A stretch of DNA of 39,816 nt from a virus: positions 1-39,816 of IMG/VR virus record IMGVR_UViG_3300020581_000020; one strand, 5' to 3'. Numbering within the stretch: position 1 is the first letter of the stretch; every line of letters begins with the position of its first letter. The notes beneath the pieces were generated by a model that ran no database searches, had not been told where the DNA came from, and was given only the letters and a program-made list of their open reading frames with translations. The position numbers and the translations under genes are program-made. Shown in pieces: positions 30,975 through 39,112 of the stretch.

Positions 30975-32380
30975 GCACAGCAACCGTAACTGTCTTTGAT
31001 CCGCAAGGCACGATGCGGGATATTCCGCAGAGTGAACTGCCGAATGCTGTGAAGCAAGGCGGGACTCCGGGGGTGCGCGTGCAAGCCCCAGACGGAACGA
31101 TTCATGTTGTGCCAGCACCGAAGATCCACGAAGCCTACCAGAATGGCGGAAAGCTTTTGCCAATCGAAGATCAGGAAACGCCGCATCCGGGCTTCTGGTC
31201 GGCTGTGGCCGAAGATGCTGTCCCAATGCTGAAATCTATCGGCACGGCAGTTCTCACAGGGGCACCCGGCATGGCTTACCGGGGAATCAAGCAGGCAGGC
31301 AACGACCTCCAGGCCAAAATCGAGGGTAAGCCGACTGCCGCTGAAGCGCAGAATGAGGCACAAAAGGCTGCAGGGTATGGGCCTGTCTATCGGCATCTGC
31401 TGACTCCTCTGGCTCAAGGGGTGGGCGTCAATGTGCCCGGAATGGAGGCCAGCGCAGCCTCGGGGGATGTAGGAGGGGTGTTAGGGCATACAGCCGTTCC
31501 GAGCGCGGCTGCAGTCGCTCCATTAGCGGCAGAGGGCATTGTACGCGCTGCCCAGACGCCGCTTGCCTCTAAGATCGGCCAAACTGCGGTGACAGGCGCA
31601 AAGATGACGGGCCGCGTGGCTGATGTGGCTACATTCGACCGTCTGACAGCCGCGTATAAGGCCGCAAAGGGCATTGCTGGGGACGTTAGGCACATCAAGG
31701 ATATTTGGTCACCGGAAACACCTGCAGAGCCAGTACCACAAACGCCAAGCGTGCCAGCAAGCCAAGCACCAAGCGAACAATCGGTTCCTTCGGTTCAAAC
31801 TTCACCAGGCTTTCGGATGCCGCCTGTCAAACAGCCTACACCCGTCCCGCCAATCAAAGCTGCCGATTTTGCGGTAAAAGATGTAATCGACGAAGCCATT
31901 CCGCCTGAGAACAAAGCCGCCAACATGAAAGCGAATGCTGCCGTCGAATTCTATCTCAAGAAAGGGAATGTCAAGGCAGCGGAAAACGCTCTGGACGAGG
32001 TAGCGAAGAATCCGGCATGGCCTCCCGAAAGGCCCCAGTATCGTGGCGGAACGAATGACATTCGAGAAGCAACCAAGTTTCGCACGCCTGCTGATATTGC
32101 AGAAGATCATGCGATTCAACAGGAAATGGGGCAGAACCTTGAGCGACATGGCGAGATGGCGGAAGAGGATGCGCGGAAGGAATTCATTGCGCGGAACTCA
32201 ACCGGAATCACGAAGGGGGAACTGACGGGGAAACTGCCGAGTGCAGAAGGGCAGGCCGTACGAGGGCATATCACTGCACGCGGGGCGAAATCGGCACAAG
32301 CCACTCCAGCAACCGCCGATCTGACTGATATTCTTCAGCAGTCGCTCGATGCGGCTCAGAAGGCAAAGGGCGCACGCTAA
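30971..32380 (+). CDS. Internal virion / DNA-ejection protein, 469 aa
   Basis: The N-terminal domain (VTVFDPQGTMRDIPQSELP, DGTIHVVPAPKIHEAYQNGG) is a compact fold seen at the start of several phage ejection proteins. A Gly/Ala-rich helix follows, then an Ala/Pro-rich middle (APSEQSVPSVQ) and a charged helical end. It lies last in the trio of large internal proteins. ATGA-coupled to the previous gene. Confidence 0.72.
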   Translation: MSTATVTVFDPQGTMRDIPQSELPNAVKQGGTPGVRVQAPDGTIHVVPAPKIHEAYQNGGKLLPIEDQETPHPGFWSAVAEDAVPMLKSIGTAVLTGAPGMAYRGIKQAGNDLQAKIEGKPTAAEAQNEAQKAAGYGPVYRHLLTPLAQGVGVNVPGMEASAASGDVGGVLGHTAVPSAAAVAPLAAEGIVRAAQTPLASKIGQTAVTGAKMTGRVADVATFDRLTAAYKAAKGIAGDVRHIKDIWSPETPAEPVPQTPSVPASQAPSEQSVPSVQTSPGFRMPPVKQPTPVPPIKAADFAVKDVIDEAIPPENKAANMKANAAVEFYLKKGNVKAAENALDEVAKNPAWPPERPQYRGGTNDIREATKFRTPADIAEDHAIQQEMGQNLERHGEMAEEDARKEFIARNSTGITKGELTGKLPSAEGQAVRGHITARGAKSAQATPATADLTDILQQSLDAAQKAKGAR

Positions 32381-32447
32381 AGAGGCCAGCCCATGGCGCA
32401 AAATAGGTCCAATCGAGCTTTGGCATAACACCATTTTAACTAATCCC

Positions 32448-35402
32448 ATGAAAACACTAAAGCACATTTTCGCGGTACTTCTCTTTGTAGCCTTGGCGTT
32501 TGGTCAAGGGTCCAGCCCGAGCACTACGGGCGCTATCAGCGCTTCGGGCGCAACCTGCGCAACCACGAATGCCTGCATCGGCCTGATACTGCAGAATACA
32601 GCCGCGGCTTCGACATCTTCGGTTGTCATAACATTGGTCGGCGGGTTTACCGGAACCATCCAATTTGAAGCGAGCGCCGATGGTGGCAATACTTTCGTGA
32701 GCGTTCCGGGAACACCAGCAGCAGGCGGGACGGCGGTGACGAGTGCGACCGCAGCCGGCGTGTGGAATTTCAGCCTGCCCGCTTATACCAACGTCAGGGC
32801 GCGGGCCTCAGCCTTTGCCAGTGGGCCATTGACGGTAACCATTCAAGCCTCAACCGCTTCCGTTTCAACTGGCCCGGCTGGAAATATTAGCGGACTAGCC
32901 GGAACGTTAGCTGGACAACCTTCTGTCGGAGGTCCGAGTGGAGGTTTGGTTAATGATCCGACTCGTGTTTCGGTACTCGGCTATAAGACCGGATCTGGAT
33001 TAAACTCGCCATGCGCAGCGATTCAGTCCGCGGTTGCCGGTGTCGGGACGATGGGCAACATCATCGACGCTGGAGGGTTAGCGAATGCCTCCAACTCTTT
33101 TTCTGGGCTTGGCTTTACCAATACCACATGCGGACTGGATTCCAACATCTTCGGAGGCACTTCAGGCGGGCAGGCTGCCATTACAGCTCTGAATGCTGGC
33201 GAGATTGACCTGGGGCCGATGAACCTAATTGTTTCGCAAGTCCCTGCACAGTACGGAGTATGCTGCCAAGTAGGCTCAACTCTTCAAACCCCGCCCACGG
33301 CAACGATGTACATCGGCAACGGAGTGAATGGCCTCAAGGGACGTGGGCGCGGCTATGCCGGAACGAAAAACACTACGATCACAGTCGCATCTGCGGCGGG
33401 AAATGGCGGACTCAATCCTCAAACTCGTTCGTGGGCAATCCCTAGCGCGGGAATTGTAGCTTCCAACATCGCCGTTACCAATCAACGGACAGGCGCGGGG
33501 TTCCGCGAGTATCTGACCATTTCGCCGACTGCGAATAGCTGGAGCATCAACTCGATCACGGCCAGCGGCAACCTCGCCACGGTCACACAAAATCAGCTTA
33601 TTTCTGGGCAGTTATCGGCAGGCCAGTTTGTCACGATCTCCGGCAATGCGACTTTCAACAATCAGGTCATGGTGTGCGGGAACAATGCTGGCTTCCCGGT
33701 GACACAGGTAAGCGTAGTGGGCGGAACTACGACCTATGCCGGAACGTTTCCGAACGGGGCCGCGAACGGACTCGCCGGACTTTCTTTTACGCTTAGTGGT
33801 TTCGTCGCGTCGGCCGGCGTAAACAACATCACCTTCACAGCACTCACTAGCAGCGCGATAGCCCTCACCGTGGCGACTACGGTGCAAATCAACGAAACGC
33901 ACACCGCAGCAGCAACGCCAAATATTTGCCCGGTCGCTGGCCCGGTAACCATCGGGGGCGTCACTCAGTGGACTTTCCCGACGCTCACATCAGGGACACT
34001 GGCTGGCGGCTCGCTCGCCGTAGGCATGAACTTCGTCCCCGGAGAATACGTCCAAATCGAGGGCGCAACCGGAGCTCCCGTAGACGACAATCGTTACCGC
34101 GTGTGCGCTCCACAAGCCTTCATCGGAAACGGGGTGGGCGGGGATAACAATTGCACTCCTCCGACAAACGCCAGCATTATGGTTGTGGGCATTCATACGA
34201 GCACGTCTACCAACATGCACGGGGCTACCTCCATCAACTGTGCGGCGAACTGTGGCACCCTCGTCGGAGTTCTCCCCGTCATCGACATTGGGGACCCGAC
34301 AAAGGCGAATAGTCAATTCGCGGAATTGATCGACCACATTCTCATCGACTGCAACAATGTGCCCTCGTGCGTTGGAATCCGCGACCTGAGCGGCAATGAG
34401 CAGTCTGGCGTCCAGTACACGGGCGTTACTGGCACGCAAGAGGCCTGCTACATCATCTCAAGCAACGTCGGCCAAAACTCCTATGGCTGGTTCTCTCTTG
34501 AATGCCTGCCCGACGCGGGGCAATCCTGCTTCCCCGGAACGACTGGCTATATCATGTCCGACAACGGGGCCAGGATTCTCAATGGCTGGACTTACGTTGC
34601 GCCATCTTGCGGAGCAGGTGTCACGCCCATCACGGGGTTCTACAATGACGTAAACGGCACGTCGGTAATCGGCACGGGACATTCCGAGAAAGTGATTTTT
34701 GGTATGATCGCAGGGGCGAACGCCCCTAGTAACGGCTGGATCGCAACAGGCATCGGCGGAATGCCAGCCAATCCCGGCAACGTGACCGATGGACCCTATA
34801 CCGGGAATCCTCCCGCGGGTGCTGCCGCGCATGCCATTTCCGGTGCGTTTCCCTCCCAGATCAATGGCGCAAATTCGGCATTCACTGGGGATTATTGCTT
34901 CCTCGACGAACGCAAATCATCGAACGTCTCTGCATCTTTCTTCACGGATGCCGACGATTATTTCGGATATACCTCGAGCGATCCGAATATCATGCTTAAT
35001 TGCGTGGACACGTTCGGGAATGCGACCTTCCCGGTCCATGTTATTTCGAGTGCCTCAGTGCCGACAGTCTATCAGTCCATCGGCACTGCATCAGTCTGCG
35101 GAGCGGCAGATACCGGGACGCCTCCGGCTGGCGTAGTCGCCTGTCTCGCGGCTTCTTCGGGAGCGTTTACCGCCAAAGCTACAGACACAAGCGTAGTGGT
35201 TTCGACCACGGCCGTAACCGCAACGTCCAAAATCTTCCTGCAAGCGATCACCGATAACACTGGAATTGCCGGGGCACCTGCTTGCGTGGCTCCGACGTTG
35301 ACGACTGATCCTGTCGTATCTGCGCGATCAGCCGGAGTCAGTTTCACCTTCACATTGACATCGTCGGGGATTACCTGCTGGAATTACTGGATTGTGAATT
35401 GA
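32448..35402 (+). CDS. Large beta-rich secreted-type fibre or spike protein, 984 aa
   Basis: ATG 32448 gives a Sec-like leader (KTLKHIFAVLLFVALAFGQ). The mature part is Thr/Gly/Ala/Asn-rich with many Cys pairs (CAANCGTLVGVLP; CNNVPSCVGIRDLSG), mostly beta structure, and a recurring pattern that may be a beta-helix. It probably is a tail fibre, spike or surface adhesin. A hydrophobic leader on such a protein is unusual. The 67-bp upstream gap has a weak TTGGCA and no good ribosome-binding site. Confidence 0.7.
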   Translation: MKTLKHIFAVLLFVALAFGQGSSPSTTGAISASGATCATTNACIGLILQNTAAASTSSVVITLVGGFTGTIQFEASADGGNTFVSVPGTPAAGGTAVTSATAAGVWNFSLPAYTNVRARASAFASGPLTVTIQASTASVSTGPAGNISGLAGTLAGQPSVGGPSGGLVNDPTRVSVLGYKTGSGLNSPCAAIQSAVAGVGTMGNIIDAGGLANASNSFSGLGFTNTTCGLDSNIFGGTSGGQAAITALNAGEIDLGPMNLIVSQVPAQYGVCCQVGSTLQTPPTATMYIGNGVNGLKGRGRGYAGTKNTTITVASAAGNGGLNPQTRSWAIPSAGIVASNIAVTNQRTGAGFREYLTISPTANSWSINSITASGNLATVTQNQLISGQLSAGQFVTISGNATFNNQVMVCGNNAGFPVTQVSVVGGTTTYAGTFPNGAANGLAGLSFTLSGFVASAGVNNITFTALTSSAIALTVATTVQINETHTAAATPNICPVAGPVTIGGVTQWTFPTLTSGTLAGGSLAVGMNFVPGEYVQIEGATGAPVDDNRYRVCAPQAFIGNGVGGDNNCTPPTNASIMVVGIHTSTSTNMHGATSINCAANCGTLVGVLPVIDIGDPTKANSQFAELIDHILIDCNNVPSCVGIRDLSGNEQSGVQYTGVTGTQEACYIISSNVGQNSYGWFSLECLPDAGQSCFPGTTGYIMSDNGARILNGWTYVAPSCGAGVTPITGFYNDVNGTSVIGTGHSEKVIFGMIAGANAPSNGWIATGIGGMPANPGNVTDGPYTGNPPAGAAAHAISGAFPSQINGANSAFTGDYCFLDERKSSNVSASFFTDADDYFGYTSSDPNIMLNCVDTFGNATFPVHVISSASVPTVYQSIGTASVCGAADTGTPPAGVVACLAASSGAFTAKATDTSVVVSTTAVTATSKIFLQAITDNTGIAGAPACVAPTLTTDPVVSARSAGVSFTFTLTSSGITCWNYWIVN

Positions 35403-35409
35403 GGAACCC

Positions 35410-35739
35410 ATGAAGAAACTCGCTGTTGTTCTCTTGCTCTGCGCGCGCGCGTTTGCCGCTCATAGCGTGATATTAAGTTTCACTCAGACGACCGACCCGG
35501 TCGCGTTGAACTGTCTGTATCGTGCGACCGCGAGCGGCAGTTACGACATGACCAAACCATTGACATGCAGCACTTCGCCGGTAACGACCTTCACGGATAA
35601 TGCCGTGGTGGCTGGAGATTCGTGGTTTTACGTGGTGACTGCGGTGAGCTCGAAAGGAACTTCGTCGAAAGCCTCCAACGAAGTTAACGCGGTGATACCC
35701 CTACTGCCACCTTCTGGGCTGTCAGCAACGAGTAATTAA
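35410..35739 (+). CDS. Secreted fibronectin-III-like protein, 109 aa
   Basis: A signal-peptide-like leader (KKLAVVLLLCARAFAAH) precedes a single FN3-like domain: SVILSFTQTTDP, LNCLYRATASGSYDM, VTTFTDNAVVAGDSWFYVVT and SSKASNEVNAVIP. Such domains are frequent in secreted proteins of some soil bacteria. The domain probably binds carbohydrate or another protein; role in the phage unknown. GAGGAACCC precedes the ATG. Confidence 0.75.
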   Translation: MKKLAVVLLLCARAFAAHSVILSFTQTTDPVALNCLYRATASGSYDMTKPLTCSTSPVTTFTDNAVVAGDSWFYVVTAVSSKGTSSKASNEVNAVIPLLPPSGLSATSN

Positions 35740-35778
35740 GAAGGGGACGCAGACCATCACCTGTACGCAAACTTGTCC

Positions 35779-36072
35779 ATGAAACTCTGGGATCTCGTAG
35801 CAGCCGGTTTGACTGAGCGAGAGAGAGAAATCGCCTATTGCCTGCTGGCTGGCTTGGGTCGGGAAGAAATCGCCAAAGAACTCGCCATCAGTTCCCAGGC
35901 GGTCGCGTACCATCTCGCCAGAATGTACCGGAGATTCGAGATTGATCCGGGTTTAATCGGCCACGTGGCGCTTGCGGTTAAGCTCTATGGCTACTGCACG
36001 CACACTTCAGGGGTTACCTCAGGGATTACCGCGGGCATGGCTGCTGGGCCTGCTTTGCCGTGGGCGATGTGA
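35779..36072 (+). CDS. LuxR/GerE-type HTH regulator
   Basis: The 97-aa product carries the GerE-type DNA-binding domain: LTEREREIAYCLLAGLGREE followed by AKELAISSQAVAYHLARMYR. It lacks any N-terminal sensor or receiver domain. The C-terminal tail is a Gly/Ala-rich stretch (GITAGMAAGPALP). It may control late or lysis genes downstream. A TTG at 35773 is an alternative start; neither has a good ribosome-binding site. Confidence 0.82.
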   Translation: MKLWDLVAAGLTEREREIAYCLLAGLGREEIAKELAISSQAVAYHLARMYRRFEIDPGLIGHVALAVKLYGYCTHTSGVTSGITAGMAAGPALPWAM

Positions 36073-36209
36073 GCAAAAAAGAACAAGAATTGCGTGAGGA
36101 GTTGCGTAAGATGCAGGAAGCGCGTAAGGGGGCTCCAGACTGGATGATTCCTGCACTGGATGACAGAATCAAAGAACTAGAGAGTCAACTCGAAAAGGAG
36201 AACCTATGA
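36069..36209 (+). CDS. Tiny charged coiled-coil protein, 46 aa
   Basis: GTG start (GTGA overlap with the preceding stop). The product is a highly charged helix (KEQELREELRKMQEARK) with coiled-coil character (DDRIKELESQLEKEN). It overlaps the candidate holin by ATGA. Function unknown. Confidence 0.6.
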   Translation: MSKKEQELREELRKMQEARKGAPDWMIPALDDRIKELESQLEKENL

Positions 36210-36379
36210 TTTCCACAATCTTGCTCGTCTTTGCGTTCGTGTTAGCGGTGTTGGCGGTATTCATTGGGCCTTATCAGCCGGCCCCGAGCTTTCGCTGGCA
36301 TCTTGGCTGGGCCTCAATTGCCTGCTATTTCCTGAGCCTCCTGCTGGGAAGTTTTGCAGTCGGGCATCCGCTCCGATAA
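36206..36379 (+). CDS. Candidate holin, two membrane spans, 57 aa
   Basis: Two hydrophobic segments, about residues 3-20 (STILLVFAFVLAVLAVFI) and 32-50 (ASIACYFLSLLLGSF), separated by a short polar turn (PYQPAPSFRWHL), and a basic end. Size and topology fit a small two-span holin. The position, between DNA-ejection and end-of-late genes, fits lysis. No endolysin gene was recognised nearby, so the assignment is provisional. Confidence 0.5.
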   Translation: MISTILLVFAFVLAVLAVFIGPYQPAPSFRWHLGWASIACYFLSLLLGSFAVGHPLR

Positions 36380-36407
36380 GACTGAATAAGGGGAATGGAG
36401 AAACCAT

Positions 36408-36626
36408 GTGTCTAGCGTTTTGGGTTCCCAGTTGGTCTCCGGTGTTGTACTTGCTGTATTTAGCGTCGTTCTGCATTTTGCTGGACGCCGTCTGGCGCGT
36501 TGGATCAGCGCTCGTGACCTCTTACGCAAAGACCTGGCCGATACTCGGGAAGAGATTCGCATTGAGCGCGGAGCAATCAATCAGCTTGCATACCGCCTCG
36601 GTATTGACCCGGATACCCTCCGTTAG
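36408..36626 (+). CDS. Small membrane-anchored protein, 72 aa
   Basis: GTG start, immediately overlapping ATG 36406 of another frame. The N terminus has one membrane span (LVSGVVLAVFSVVLHFAG) followed by basic residues and a helical tail (DLADTREEIRIERGAINQLA). The single span plus coiled-coil tail resembles an inner-membrane spanin, without proof. This frame looks more protein-like than the alternative in the same stretch. Confidence 0.62.
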   Translation: MSSVLGSQLVSGVVLAVFSVVLHFAGRRLARWISARDLLRKDLADTREEIRIERGAINQLAYRLGIDPDTLR

Positions 36627-36639
36627 CTTCGTGTTGTGC

Positions 36640-36960
36640 ATGTTCGTTACGGCGGTCTCTTGCTTCACTTGGGGCTATCTGGTTCGGGCAACCGAGCAAT
36701 CGGCAAAGACCAACACGATCAACGAGGTTGGGATCGTAGAACGCTACGATACCTTCAGTTACAAATTGCGGTACGATGGGCAGGATTATGACACCAAGTT
36801 TTGCCGGGGAGTTGTTCCGACGTTTGAACCCGGCGAAAAACTGCGCTGGCTGACCTACATCGACGAAACATATTGTTGGAACATCGGTGATCACGGCGCA
36901 GGCTTTAAGTATTACAAAGAAAACGGAAAGGCGATTAAATTCGCGGAGCTGACACGATGA
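36640..36960 (+). CDS. Membrane-linked protein, 106 aa
   Basis: The frame is open from ATG 36406, but its first part overlaps the previous gene; starting at ATG 36640 (or GTG 36631) gives a short hydrophobic start (FVTAVSCFTWGYLVRA) then a soluble domain with RYDTFSYKLRYDGQDYDTKF and conserved-looking Trp and Cys residues. It ends in an ATGA overlap. Which start is used is unclear. Confidence 0.6.
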   Translation: MFVTAVSCFTWGYLVRATEQSAKTNTINEVGIVERYDTFSYKLRYDGQDYDTKFCRGVVPTFEPGEKLRWLTYIDETYCWNIGDHGAGFKYYKENGKAIKFAELTR

Positions 36961-37193
36961 AAAATCTTACCTATGCCCAAGCCATTGCAGCCGTGAAAGT
37001 GCAAGGCACGACCCAAACTTTTGCCCGCTTGCCGGTATCCTCGCCGGGATGGAGTGATCCGGCAATCTACATTGGCTCACCGGATGGAACGAACGTCCTG
37101 CTTTACCCGGCAGGAACAGCGTACTCTCCGACCGCATCAGACCAGGCCGCAACGACTTGGTACGACGGCCCCGATAAGCCTCCGCACGGATAG
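36957..37193 (+). CDS. Small protein with possible Tad2-like (DUF2829) pattern, 78 aa
   Basis: The protein starts with a helix (TYAQAIAAVKVQGTTQTFAR), then a beta region (AIYIGSPDGTNVLLYPAG) and ends with YSPTASDQAATTWYDG. The order helix, beta sheet, then S-x-x-D-x-x-A-x-x-W resembles Tad2/DUF2829, a phage protein that traps the Thoeris defence signal. The key N-terminal Trp of that family is missing or shifted, so this is a weak resemblance. Confidence 0.55.
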   Translation: MKNLTYAQAIAAVKVQGTTQTFARLPVSSPGWSDPAIYIGSPDGTNVLLYPAGTAYSPTASDQAATTWYDGPDKPPHG

Positions 37194-37196
37194 GAA

Positions 37197-37367
37197 ATGA
37201 AGTCCGGCTACAAAGTCGTCAACCTGATGGATGAATATGCGCGGGACGGTGCCGAGCAGGAGGGCTACCGTCTTGCGCAAGACGCCATGCCAAACGTGTT
37301 TCCGCCCTACGCCAATCCTGACGGCACAATGGTGGCTTGGGCGGTAATGAGGCGAGACCCCGCATGA
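37197..37367 (+). CDS. Hypothetical protein, 56 aa
   Basis: A hydrophilic small protein (KSGYKVVNLMDEYARDGAEQ), joined by ATGA to the membrane protein that follows. No family recognised. Confidence 0.62.
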   Translation: MKSGYKVVNLMDEYARDGAEQEGYRLAQDAMPNVFPPYANPDGTMVAWAVMRRDPA

Positions 37368-37777
37368 CTGGACTGGAAGTCGGATTAATTATCGCAGGAT
37401 TTTCCGTTGGGTTAGCTGCCGTCCTCGGTTTTGTCGTTCGATTGAACGGGAGACAGGCAGACATGCAAATCGCGCTTACCAAACTAGAAACTCAGGTCAG
37501 CCCCATGTGGGCAACGGTGCAAGCTCGCATGTCGGCTGACCTGCATCACCCTGATCAGCGCTATTACGAAATGGATCGGTTGCTCGAAGAACTGGATATG
37601 TTGACGATCACGGCGGCGGGGCGGACACGGCTTAAAAAGTTGCTCGTCGCCCGCTCTATTGACATGCACAAGGACATCACTGAGTCGCAACGCAAGAGTG
37701 CTTTGGCCATGATCCCTCTGATGGACCTCGTAGTCATGGAAGCAGAGGATATTAAGACTAACAAGGAGAACCCATGA
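37364..37777 (+). CDS. Membrane-anchored helical protein, 137 aa
   Basis: One N-terminal span at about residues 5-24 (EVGLIIAGFSVGLAAVLGFV) is followed by a coiled-coil-like region with LHHPDQRYYEMDRLLEELD and a C-terminal helix. This layout is found in phage lysis-region proteins; the family is not clear. It overlaps both neighbours by ATGA. Confidence 0.72.
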   Translation: MTGLEVGLIIAGFSVGLAAVLGFVVRLNGRQADMQIALTKLETQVSPMWATVQARMSADLHHPDQRYYEMDRLLEELDMLTITAAGRTRLKKLLVARSIDMHKDITESQRKSALAMIPLMDLVVMEAEDIKTNKENP

Positions 37778-37872
37778 GCAAAAGCAAACATCCCGACCCC
37801 GCACCCCTTCCCAAACCAATCCCGCCTCCTCCCGAGCCCAAGCCCCACGAGGACGAACCGCAGGGAGGGTAG
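37774..37872 (+). CDS. Tiny proline-rich peptide, 32 aa
   Basis: The product is almost half proline (PDPAPLPKPIPPPPEPKP) with an acidic end. A preceding AAGGAGAACCC gives a good ribosome-binding site. Proline-rich peptides in this place recall the Rz1-type outer-membrane spanin, but there is no signal peptide or lipobox, so the comparison is weak. Confidence 0.55.
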   Translation: MSKSKHPDPAPLPKPIPPPPEPKPHEDEPQGG

Positions 37873-37874
37873 TG

Positions 37875-38324
37875 ATGCACTTTGACCGCGAACAGGAGGA
37901 AATCGAACTTCTCAAACGACAGGAAAGAACTGAGGAGGAAATCGAGCGCGACCTCGATAGAATCGTTGGCTTTCTTAAACCCCGGCTGGCATTCATCAAA
38001 ATCTCATTTGGAGGCAACATGGCACAAGGACCAGTAAAACTCAACGTAGGACAGAAAACCACCGCATCCGTTCTCGGGTTCGATCAGAATGGGGCACCGT
38101 TTGCTATCGACTTCACCGCTAACCCGGTAACCTGGGCGGATGACAACCAAGCCGCTGCGTCGGACGCCCCAGCGGGGGCCACGGATGTATTGACCGGCGT
38201 TGCCGCGGGGGTCTCAAACCTGACCGCAACCTGTGGCGGGTTTACGGATACCGAACAAGCAACCGTCAGCGCCGTGGTTCCGGTACTGTCGAGCATCAAG
38301 ATCGACTTCTCCGGTCCTGCTTAG
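37875..38324 (+). CDS. Ig-like domain protein with second in-frame start
   Basis: From ATG 37875 the product is 149 aa: a charged N-terminal helix (EEIELLKRQERTEEEIERDL) then an Ig-like/BIG-type domain (VKLNVGQKTTASVLGFDQNG...TEQATVSAVVPV). ATG 38019 has GGAGG four bases upstream and would make the Ig-like domain alone (101 aa, MAQGPVKLNVG). Both may be made. Ig-like domains decorate virions or bind surfaces. Confidence 0.72.
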   Translation: MHFDREQEEIELLKRQERTEEEIERDLDRIVGFLKPRLAFIKISFGGNMAQGPVKLNVGQKTTASVLGFDQNGAPFAIDFTANPVTWADDNQAAASDAPAGATDVLTGVAAGVSNLTATCGGFTDTEQATVSAVVPVLSSIKIDFSGPA

Positions 38325-38337
38325 GGGGCGGAGGTAA

Positions 38338-38377
38338 CAAGGGGCGGGACTATCGGGGGATGGCTTACCGCCCCTTG
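38338..38377 (+). other. Long intergenic hairpin with G-rich loop
   Basis: CAAGGGGCGG (38338-38347) and CCGCCCCTTG (38368-38377) form a perfect 10-bp stem with a 20-nt loop that contains GGGGG. No T-run follows, so it is not a rho-independent terminator in the + direction. It lies between the Ig-like and lipoprotein genes. It may be an mRNA processing or stability element. Confidence 0.6.
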
Positions 38378-38400
38378 AAAAATACTCAGAAGGGAGCACT

Positions 38401-38769
38401 ATGCGAAAAGCGCAAATCCTTACACTCGTGCTGGCTATCTTGGCCGGTGCCGGGTGTGCGAAGCAGGCCGTCAAAGCACCATTACCGGGGGCGATCAACT
38501 CCTTCGACCAGATGAGCTATCAGACGCTCATGGACGCGCAGGCCGGCATCAACGCCGTCAAGGCCGACGTATCCTCGGGCAAAGTGACCTTGACGGCCCC
38601 ACAGAAAACCGTTCTCAATCAGGCGATTGCAGACTATGACATTGCACAGGCAGCATGGCACGCCTACCACTCGGGAGCGACGGCAGATCCCGCTGGCCTT
38701 ACTAGCGCGATTAATCAGATCGTCGCAGATATTGCGGCTCTGGCAACGAAAATTCAGGGAGGAAAATAA
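38401..38769 (+). CDS. Probable lipoprotein, 122 aa
   Basis: N-terminal signal with a hydrophobic core (AQILTLVLAILAGAGC), a Cys at residue 19 preceded by Gly-Ala-Gly in a lipobox-like context (position -3 is not typical), then a helical mature region (MDAQAGINAVKADVSSGK). It is a candidate outer-membrane or periplasmic component of lysis (o-spanin role), without direct proof. AGAAGGGAG precedes the ATG. Confidence 0.68.
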   Translation: MRKAQILTLVLAILAGAGCAKQAVKAPLPGAINSFDQMSYQTLMDAQAGINAVKADVSSGKVTLTAPQKTVLNQAIADYDIAQAAWHAYHSGATADPAGLTSAINQIVADIAALATKIQGGK

Positions 38770-38770
38770 C

Positions 38771-39112
38771 ATGTCACTTGCACTGCTGATCGCCTCTCTG
38801 GTGGCTACCGCGATTGGAACGATTCCAGGAGTTCCTTCGCCAGTCGGAATCGCCGCGGGAAGCATTTCGTCAATCCTCGGCGTGCTGCTCAGGAATGGAG
38901 TGGGGACTTCATCTTCCGCCAGTACGACTACCCTCGTTATCGCATCTCTACAGGCACTCGTGGCTCAGTTAAAGAACACGGTAGGCCTCAGCCCTGCGGC
39001 CTTGGCCGACGTTACTCTACTGGACGATGCCTTGACTGCGGCAATCGCACAGAACTCAGCTATCCTGTCGGTAGATCCTACGAAACTGCTGCCCATTGCG
39101 CCAATCGGATGA
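38771..39112 (+). CDS. Hydrophobic protein, 113 aa
   Basis: Start ATG 38771 follows GGAGG at good spacing. Hydrophobic segments at about residues 3-18 and 22-40 (LLIASLVATAIGTIPG; GIAAGSISSILGVLL), then a Ser/Thr-rich and Ala-rich helical end. It may be a membrane or lysis-control protein. No family recognised. Confidence 0.68.
   Translation: MSLALLIASLVATAIGTIPGVPSPVGIAAGSISSILGVLLRNGVGTSSSASTTTLVIASLQALVAQLKNTVGLSPAALADVTLLDDALTAAIAQNSAILSVDPTKLLPIAPIG

Noticed and set aside
32420-32447. Promoter before the 984-aa protein
   Set aside because: TTGGCA is present, but the only -10 candidates are too close or poor, so it is not called.
35557-35590. TTGACA promoter-like sequences inside coding regions (for example near 35560 and 35357)
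   Set aside because: They lie within genes and lack a good -10 at the right distance.
38338-38377. Rho-independent terminator
   Set aside because: The stem is strong, but it is followed by GAAAAAT rather than a T-run.
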